Shown: positions 21,601-30,600 of the stretch, one piece after another
Position numbering within the stretch: position 1 is the stretch's first letter
Layout of the letters: the number at the start of each line of letters is the position of its first letter
NCBI GenBank assembly: GCA_033807775.1
Contig: CM066324.1
Location: 130,873,501-130,937,500, forward strand
Direction: 5' to 3'
Origin: Saussurea involucrata
Lineage: Eukaryota; Streptophyta; Magnoliopsida; Asterales; Asteraceae
Length of the DNA stretch: 64,000 nt
The notes under the pieces: generated by a model
What the model was told of the DNA's origin: nothing
Databases searched by the model: none
What the model saw: the letters and a program-made list of their open reading frames with translations, nothing else
Position numbers and translations under genes: made by a program

Positions 21601-24600
21601 CCCTTTATCGCACCTTTCACTAACCGGGGTCGTCAGCGGTGGACCCCGTTTCTTTTAGCGGCTGCACCTTTAAGGGTCCACAAAGTAGTGGTTTGATCTG
21701 GGAGAAAGTCAACACGGTTTGACCTAGGAAAAGTCAATTGCGTCGATTTGGGGAATAAAAATACATTTTTTTTCAAATGGAGTCGACCTTGACCTTTATA
21801 ATAAATATACGTAGCCTTGAAAACGAGATAGGCCTGGGAGAAAGTCAACACGGTTTGACCTGGGGAAAGTCAATTGTGTCGATTTGGGGAATAAAATACA
21901 TTTTTTTTCAAATGGAGTCGACCTTGACCTTTATAATAAGTATACATGAGATAAAAAACAGGGAATTTTAAGATGAATTTGCAAGGAAAAGGAAAATAAA
22001 ATCATGAAGCAAAGTAAAAAGATCAAAATGGGAGAAAAATAAACAAAAAACCGCCCTGGTATAGTGGTAGTTCTGTCTATAATTGTACTTGAGGTTGTGA
22101 GTTCAATCCTCATAGTTGTAATCTTTACTGTTGATATTTTTAGTAATAACATTGTTGGGAGCCAAAATTTAAAAGATGGAAAATTAAATATTTGCTAGAT
22201 GTAAGAATCAAATGATATGCCTAAATTCTTCTCTTATAATAATCGAGTGAGCGGCAGCCCGCTCGGCCCTTAATAGGTCTGCCCCTGAGGGCCCTACTCT
22301 ACTCTTTAGGGTAAAGGTCACGTCTACATACATCTTACAACCCCCCCCCCCTCCCCCCCGGCGTGCGGACCCCACATCCGGGTGGGATATACATGACTCG
22401 TTTTGTTTGGTTTTAGTTAATTGCTATGGTTCAGTTTTGTCAATTATTCTTGTGGGAAGCCATGAGATTTATACCGAGCTTTTTTATCAGTCGAGCGCCG
22501 GGATGAACGTGGGATTGCTTTTGATGGCGGTCATGGGCCTGCTTTTTCCGGCTGTTCTCCATGTCACACAGACCGAGTTGCATATCGGGACGTCAGAGTT
22601 GGCCCTTTCAAGATTTACGAGTTGTTTAATGCTTGCAGCATATGGCATCTATATTTTCTTTCAGCTCACGAACCAGAAGCAAGAGTATGTGCTAACTAAA
22701 GAGGTTCGAGATCACACTCTTAGGTCTTGTTTTTTTTTTTTTGAAAAAAAAACTCTTATCAATCTCTTATGTCTGATTCGGTAAGAGGTGGGGCCATTCA
22801 GATTGTTTCTTTTTTTCCAAATTTTTAGAGCCACTAATGTCTTATCATCCTGTTATCTAGTAAACCAACCCCTTATTTGCCTCTTATTGTTCACAATGGA
22901 TTTAACCTTAATAGATCTTTTCTCTCAGTTGATCTACTTGGATTATGTTGAGAGTTAAGATAAAATAGTAATTATGTAATAGAACAGGGACCTATAAGGT
23001 AAATTGTATATCTCATATATTCTTATGTGGATTAATGAATACAGCAAGTTGAGAAAACTACATGGTATCAGAGCTCCAGAAAATGAGCGGGAATTAGAGG
23101 CGTGAAACCTAATAGCCGACTTGGAAGACCGAACTGAAATCCACTACTTCAATCGATCGACCCTCCTCTATGTCAATCGATTGTTATTGCTTCCATGAGA
23201 ACCTTTCACGAAGAAACCCTAATTTTGACGACTGACCCTCTCTGATTGCAGTAGGTATCGGCTTCAAATTTGTCACGGTGTTTTACAAGGATGGAGAAAC
23301 TTTTTGGAAAGTTAAACGAGGAAGATGTAAAAGTATTGCTAAAACTGGTAAAGCAAGCAGAGGCATCAGGAACACAACAGCAACCTCCGAGGCTCGAACT
23401 TCTTCCCGTGGACCTAAAGCTTGACGGACCAGCCACGTACTTGAGCTGGTCAAGACGGATTATTGGTGCCCTGGCAGGGAGGGGTCTTGAGGGTTACCTA
23501 ACAGGAGAGGAGAAGGAGCCTGCTGACCCCACAAGTGCCGAGTGGAAGACCTGGAGGGCCACGCACATGTCAGTGTATACTTGGCTGCTCAACTCCATGG
23601 TCTCATCGATTGCCGTCACTGTTGATGGCATTTCGAGTGTACTAGACATCTGGAAGAAGTTGAAGATGACCTATGCTGGAGAGGGGAACAACATGAGGGT
23701 ATTCCAGATTGAACAGGAAATAGATGCGGTTTTTCAAGGAGATAGGACTGTTCAAGAATATGCCATAGAGTTGGAGCGTCTTTGGACCGACTATGACCAC
23801 TTTTCACCCATGATTAGTTGCAAAGATCCTGAATGTCAGGGCAGAGAAGTCTCTGGGCAAAGGAGGACTATGCAGTTCCTAAAACATCTCAACCCTGCAT
23901 TTGATCAGAGGAGGGCAGTTCTTTTGGCTCAGGAAAAAATTCCCACACTTAACGAGGCAATTGCGGCTATGATGCAAGAAGAGAGTCGGATGAAGTTACT
24001 GTCTGATGCCAATGGACTTCCAGGAGCGCGATCGGCCTTGGCAGCATCGAGCCAAAACCTCTCTGGGAGTTATGGCGAAATTCGTAGATGCTATAATTGT
24101 GGCGAGGCTGGTCACTTGAGCAGAGCGTGTCCAAAGCCTCCTAGAGAGAGAGATACCGGTGGACGAGGACGTGGTCGTGGTGGTCGTAGAGGTGGTAGAG
24201 GTGGCTCATTTGGAGGATACAGGGCTAACCTAACAATGTCAGAGGAGGAGAATACTTATTCAACGAGCCCGACAGAAAACATGGAGCAAGAGGTTTTGGA
24301 GATATGGAGGAAGATGAAACTAGCAAGTGATGATAGCAAGAAGGCTACTGCTGTTGGAGCCTCTATGCCTCATTCATCCAGAGGTAATATCCCAACTTAT
24401 GCCTACTCGGACACATGTACTCATGCACTTGCATCTATGCCCACCGCAAGAGTCTCTGAATGGATAGTAGATTCTGGTGCAACTCAACATGTCACGGGAG
24501 CTCATGATGAGTTTCTCACCTACACCCACCTAGCAGTCCCAGAAACCATTCAAACGGCTGACGGTACTGCACAACCTGTTGTAGGCAAGGGTATTGTTAA

Positions 24601-27600
24601 GTGTACCAAGTCCATGGCCCTTTCAAATGTGTTGCATGCTCCTTCCTTTCCTGTTAACCTCCTATCCATCAGTGCTATAATTCTTCAACTCAAATGCGTT
24701 GTTTCTTTTGATATTCCTAAGGTAATCTTTCAAGAGAAGGGGACAGGCCGAAGACTTGGGACTGGCACATGGCGTAATGGGTTGTGGTACTTGGATAGAG
24801 GAGAGATGGACACAACATTGGCATCTATGGTGGATAAAGTAGAATCAACGAAACCAGTTGGGAGTGTGGAGGCCGAGCTACTACTACATCATCAGCGCAT
24901 GGGGCACTCATCTTTTGGTTCTTTAAGTCTTTTGTATCCATCTATGTATGAGAAAGCTGACAAACAGAAACTCGTGTGTGATGCGTGTGAATTTGGCAAA
25001 CAAACCAGAAGTTCTTATGTGAGCTCTGGTATTAGAAGTACTTGTGTTTTTGATTTGATACATTCTGATGTATGGGGGCCGTGCTCTACCACTTCAATTA
25101 ATGGTTATAAATATTTTGTGACTTTTATTGATTGTTATACCCGTGTTACTTGGTTATACTTGATGAAAAACAAGAGTGATGTGGTTGTTTGTTTCAAGGA
25201 CTTCCATAAGGCAGTTCAGACTCAGTATGGTGCAACGGTGAAGGTGTTGAGATCAGATAATGGGACAGAATATACAAACAAGGCCTTACAGGAGTATTTG
25301 TCAGCTCATGGGATACATCATCAAACCACATGTCCTTATACACCATCTCAGAATGGCGTAGCAGAGAGAAAAAATAGACATCTACTAGAGGTAACCAGAT
25401 GCATGATGATATCAATGAATGTTCCTAAACATTTGTGGGGACAAGCTGTCTTAACTGCCGCATATCTAATTAATAGGATGTCATCTAAGTTGTTAGAGTG
25501 GAAGACCCCAATTATGATGTTAAAGGGAGAGAACGAGTACATTCTTCCTTTAAAAGTCTTTGGTTGTGTGTGTTTTGTGAAAGACAACAGACCAACAGTG
25601 GGAAAGTTGGATCCAAGGTCAGTGAAGTGCATCTTTGTGGGTTATTCTGCTACTCAAAAGGGATATGTTTGTTGGAGCCCAATAGAACGAAAGTTGTTTG
25701 TAAGCATGGATGTCACTTTCCGAGAGCAAGAGTCGTATTACTCCAGCAAGGTTACCTCACCTTTTGATGGCTTGCCTGGTGCCATTAGGCACGAGGGGGA
25801 GAACATTAGTGGTGAGACTCAGGTGATTGTGGGATCTATCCCATGCCCATGTTCTACAAACAAGGATGAGCTAGAAGATGGAAGCCAAGAAAGTGAAAAT
25901 CAGATTAATGGTGAGACCGAGGTGATTGTAGGATCTATCCCATGTCCTACAAACGAGGATGAGATGGAAGATGGAAGCCAAGAGAAAGAGGATCATACTC
26001 AAGAGGATCCGGAAGATGTAATCCAAGAGAGTAGGAATCAGACTCCGGGGGAGTTGAGAGTGTACAAAAGGAGGAAACAGAACGAGGGCCAGCTGAATCC
26101 AAGAGAGTCTGCCTTCATGGATCCATCCGATCTCGATGATATAATCCCTCATTCTCCTTCTATTTCATTGAGACGAAGCTCTCGTAGTAATGCGGGTAAT
26201 CCACCTCCCCGATATCGTGTTGAGCATGACATTGCTCACTTTGTCTCGTATTCTAACATATCACATACTTATGGAGCATTCGTTACATCTCTCGATATGG
26301 CTTCTATACCCAAGTGTTGGCAGGTAGCTAAAGAAGACCCAAAGTGGAGGGCTGCCATGTTAGAGGAACTTGGAGCCCTCGACAAAAATGATACATGGGA
26401 GCTTGTATTACTACCACCTAGAAAAAAACCAGTTGGATGCAAATGGGTCTTCACAGTAAAGCAAAACCCAGATGGAAAAGTTGATCGTTACAAGGCACGA
26501 TTGGTGGCAAAGGGGTATAGTCAAACATATGGCGTTGACTATAATGAGACCTTTGCACCGGTTGCAAAGATGAGCACCGTACGGACACTTATCTCTATTG
26601 CTGTGAACAGTGAATGGCAATTGCATCAACTTGATGTAAAGAATGCGTTTCTTCACGGGGATCTACAGGAAGAGGTGTACATGGAGATACCCCCAGGCTT
26701 CAACACCAACCAAACAACGCGCAAAGTCTGTAGATTGAAGAAGTCATTGTACGGATTGAAACAATCTCCTCGAGCTTGGTTTGATAGATTCAGGAGGGCT
26801 ATGCTAAGCATGGGTTATCGGCAAACCAACGCTGATCATACCTTGTTCTTCCGACATAATAGAGGTCATACTACTATGCTAGCAGTTTATGTTGATGATA
26901 TGATCATCACGGGTGATGATGAGACGGAGATTGCTCAACTAAAGATGAGATTAGCCAAAGAATTTGAGGTGAAGGACCTTGGCTTGCTTAAATACTTCCT
27001 TGGGATTGAGATAGCTCGTGGAGCAGATGGGATTGTTCTATCTCAGAGGAAGTATGTACTAGACTTGCTTAAGGAGACCGGCATGCTGGGATGTAGGCCT
27101 GCAACTACTCCTATTGATCAGAGGCACAACTTACGGATGGAAATCGGTGAGCGAGTTGATCGAGAGAGATACCAGAGGTTAGTAGGCCGACTGATTTACC
27201 TAAGTCACACTCGTCCCGATATCTCGTTTGCAGTAAGTGTGGTGAGTCGCTACATGCACGATCCAAGAAAAAGCCACATGGATGCAGTTTATCACATCCT
27301 AAGATACTTGAAGAGTGCTCCTGGAAAAGGATTGTTATTCAAAAACAACGGTCACCTTGGTATCGAGGCTTACAGCGATTCTGACTGGGCGAGGTGCACC
27401 GATGACATGAGATCCACCTCGGGATATTGTGTCTTCGTGGGAGGTAACTTGGTCTCTTGGAAGAGCAAGAAACAATCTGTGGTGGCACGGTCTACAGCTG
27501 AGGCCGAGTATAGGGCAATGGCCTTGGGAGTTTGCGAGTTGTTATGGTTGAAGGCTCTTCTGGTCGAATTGAAGATGGACCAAGGTACTCACATGAGACT

Positions 27601-30600
27601 CTTGTGTGATAACAACTCGGCAATCAACATCGCCAACAACCCGGTGCATCATGATAAAACCAAGCACATTGAGATTGATAGGTTTTTTATCAAGGAGAAG
27701 CTGGAGAATGGACTACTGAAGATAAGTCATGTTCCAACCAAGGATCAAGTGGCAGATTGCCTTACAAAGGGTCTTAGCACTCTAGGTCTTACTAGATTAT
27801 GTGACAAGATGGGCTTAGTGAATATTTTTCGCCAATCTTGAGGGGGAGTGTTGAGAGTTAAGATAAAATAGTAATTATGTAATAGAACAGGGACCTATAA
27901 GGTAAATTGTATATCTCATATATTCTTATGTGGATTAATGAATACAGCAAGTTGAGAAAACTACAGATTATAATAAAATTCCGTTTACTATAATTAGGTG
28001 ACTTTCTAATTTAAATATATTATAATTGGTTAACTTTATTTGTTTAAATAAAAGTTGTTTTTATAATTTGGATGTAAATTTTGTAATGATGATGAATAAA
28101 TATGTGAAATTGTTTAAATTTGTATATAAATTCAACACTATAATATTCTAATGCTTAAAATACACAATTTAAACTAATTCAGACATATCAGTTTGCAAAA
28201 ACAAACAGTCTTATTGATTCAGATTTTAGACTTCATCACCACCTCTTATCAATCAGAAATGAAATAAGACATCAGACTTTAGCACCTTAATCTTTACATC
28301 CTATATTCACGGAAACAACCACTATACTCTTTGAGGTAGAGGTCACGTCTGCTTACATCTTACACTCCCCATACCCCGCCTCCGGGGTGAGATATAGTGG
28401 ACTCGTTTGGTTTGGTTTCGTTTCGTTTAGTTTATCCTCTAATGCTAATGATTAAAAAATATCAGGACGGTAGTCCAAGTGGGAGTCCGGTTGAGGAAGA
28501 ATCTGCCGATGTTTCAAAGTGGGAATCAATTATATGGCTCGGTCTTTTGACTCTTTTCATTTCAGTTCTCTCGGAATACTTGGTCAATGCCATAGAGGTT
28601 CAAATCTTTATGTATTTTATGTGTATATATAATATTTATATATGGAAAAACTCACACACCCTCCTCACCTTTGATGATGCTTGAACCCTTGACCTTCACG
28701 GAGGTTGGGATCTACTGGTAACCCGGGTACCGCTGGGCCAATGACCCTTTGGTGAGGTTTAAATCTCGTTAGTTCAATTCTGACGTTCGATTGTGAGTAT
28801 CTCTTTAACGGTGCCCTTTTTTTAATGTAAACATGGATTCAGGGTGCTGCTTCCGCGATGGATGTACCGGTAGCATTCATTAGTGTTATTCTGCTTCCTA
28901 TCGTTGGAAATGCAGCAGAACACGCAAGTGCTATCATGTTTGCGGTGAAAGACAAACTTGTAAGTGTGAAGGGTAGAATTGGAAAGTAGGATAGATTTGG
29001 AAAGTAGAGACTTACACTTACTTTGAAAGTGGAACTTGTTTTGGGATAAACTAGAATAGAAATGTGTAATTAGTACACTTTTTAACTAACTAAATGACAA
29101 CTTTATCCTTAATAATAGAGGGAGTAAAAAAATTTCTCCGTCTCATAGTTAAGGGTAGAATTGGAAAGTAGGGACTTACACTTACTTTTGAAAGTGGAGC
29201 TTATTTTGGGACAAACTAGAATAGAAATGTGTAATTATTACACTTTTTAACTAGCTAAATGTCAACTTTATCCTTAATAATAGAGGGAGTAAAAATTTCT
29301 CCATCTCATAAGTTAAGGGTAGAACTGAAAAGTAGGGACTTACACTTAATTTTGAAAGTGGAACTTATTTTGGGACAAACTAGAATAAAAATGTGTAACT
29401 ATTACACTTTTTAACTTACTAAATGACAACTTTATCCTTCATAATAGAGGGAGTAAAAAAATTATCCATCTCATAATTAAGGGTAGAATTGGAAAGTAGG
29501 GACTTACACTTACTTTTGAAAGTGGAACGTATTTTGGGACAAACTAGAATAGAAATGTGTAATTATTACACTTTTTAACTAACTAAAAAACAACTTTTTC
29601 CTTAATGATTAATAATAATAGATGGAGTAAAAAAATTCTCTCTGTCATAGTTAGGATAGAATTTGAAAGTAGGGACTTACACTTACTTTTGAAACTGGAA
29701 CTTATTTTGGGACAAACTAGAATAGAAATGTGGACACTTACTTTGGGACAGAGGGAAAGTGTAAATAGTTTTTTAACACGAGAAGATCTTGGATAGTAAA
29801 TCATCCGACTTTTGTCGTCTTTGAGCTTTGTGTGAACTTTTTTACAATGTCGCATAATAAATGTAAGGATCGTTTTTTATTTTTTTGTTCTTCACTATTT
29901 GCGCAGGATATTTCTTTAGGAGTGGCGATTGGCTCTTCGACACAAATATCCATGTTCGTGGTACGTATTTGATGGTACTACCAATTACGAAGGAAAATGG
30001 TGTTATGTATGGAATGGAGTAAATATACTACCACTTATGTGCGTTTATACCCGCTTTGAAAAATGGGGAAAGACTTAGCGTAAAGACTTCCCTCACTGGT
30101 CCCACAACTTTAGCCTAGCAGGTAAGGAGGTGGGCACCCTTGTAGAATGGGTGGAATCCTTGTAGAATGGGTGGAGGTCTGGGGTTCAACTCCAGGCAAC
30201 CACCCATCTACATAGGGACACACGGTTTACCTCCCCGTGATGGCCGTGGGAACGGTGGGAGCGCTCAAGAGGGTGGCCTGATACCCTTTTTGCAGAACAC
30301 GCCCCTCACCAATCCTTGCAAAGTTGAGGAGTGTAGGGTTGCTCTTTTTTCCACTCATTTTGCAAGGAGCCATTTTTTCCATGGATGTTTCCGGGGTCTT
30401 TTCCAAAATGGCCTCTTGAGACATAGGAAAGGTCTACATACATCAAAAACAGTTATTGATCATCTTTGCTATCTTTTGTCAACTATAAGTCTTTTTTTGC
30501 CCTTCGAATAGCATCTTGGTTCATTTCTTTGGTACTAATGATATTAACGCCCGTTAAATGAACTTTTTGCTATTTCTTGCCAATTGAAGTGTTCTTTTTG

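Larger units (their letters stand above)
22946..27965 (+). mobile_element. Intact Ty1/Copia LTR retrotransposon, 5,020 bp
   Basis: Two 117-bp LTRs (22946-23062 and 27849-27965) start TGTTGAGAG and end AAAACTACA; by eye they are identical. The target duplication GATTA flanks the element (22941-22945 and 27966-27970). The primer site TGGTATCAGAGC directly follows the left LTR (23063), matching initiator-tRNA-Met. A polypurine tract (gagggggag, 27840-27848) precedes the right LTR. The single ORF between them is open. Identical LTRs, a perfect target duplication and an open ORF point to a recent insertion. It sits in CAX intron 6 in the same orientation as the gene. Confidence 0.97.
22730..28290. 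mobile_element. hAT/Harbinger-like MITE (family M) split by the Copia insertion
   Basis: The left part, 22730-22945, and the right part, 27966-28290, are the two halves of one ~540-bp element. The related copy at 53788-54118 reads straight through the same junction (ttcacttggattataataaaa), so the Copia element landed inside a pre-existing MITE. Terminal words 'ctcttatcaatc...tctgattcggtaagaggt' mirror 'accacctcttatcaatcagaaatgaaataag'. In CAX intron 6. Confidence 0.7.

Noticed and set aside
22052..22122. A functional tRNA gene
   Set aside because: A and B boxes are present but the acceptor stem and anticodon arm do not pair; scored as SINE head or tRNA-like pseudogene.
23270..23290. Start of the Copia polyprotein at 23270
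   Set aside because: The codon there is TTG. The first ATG in frame is 23291.
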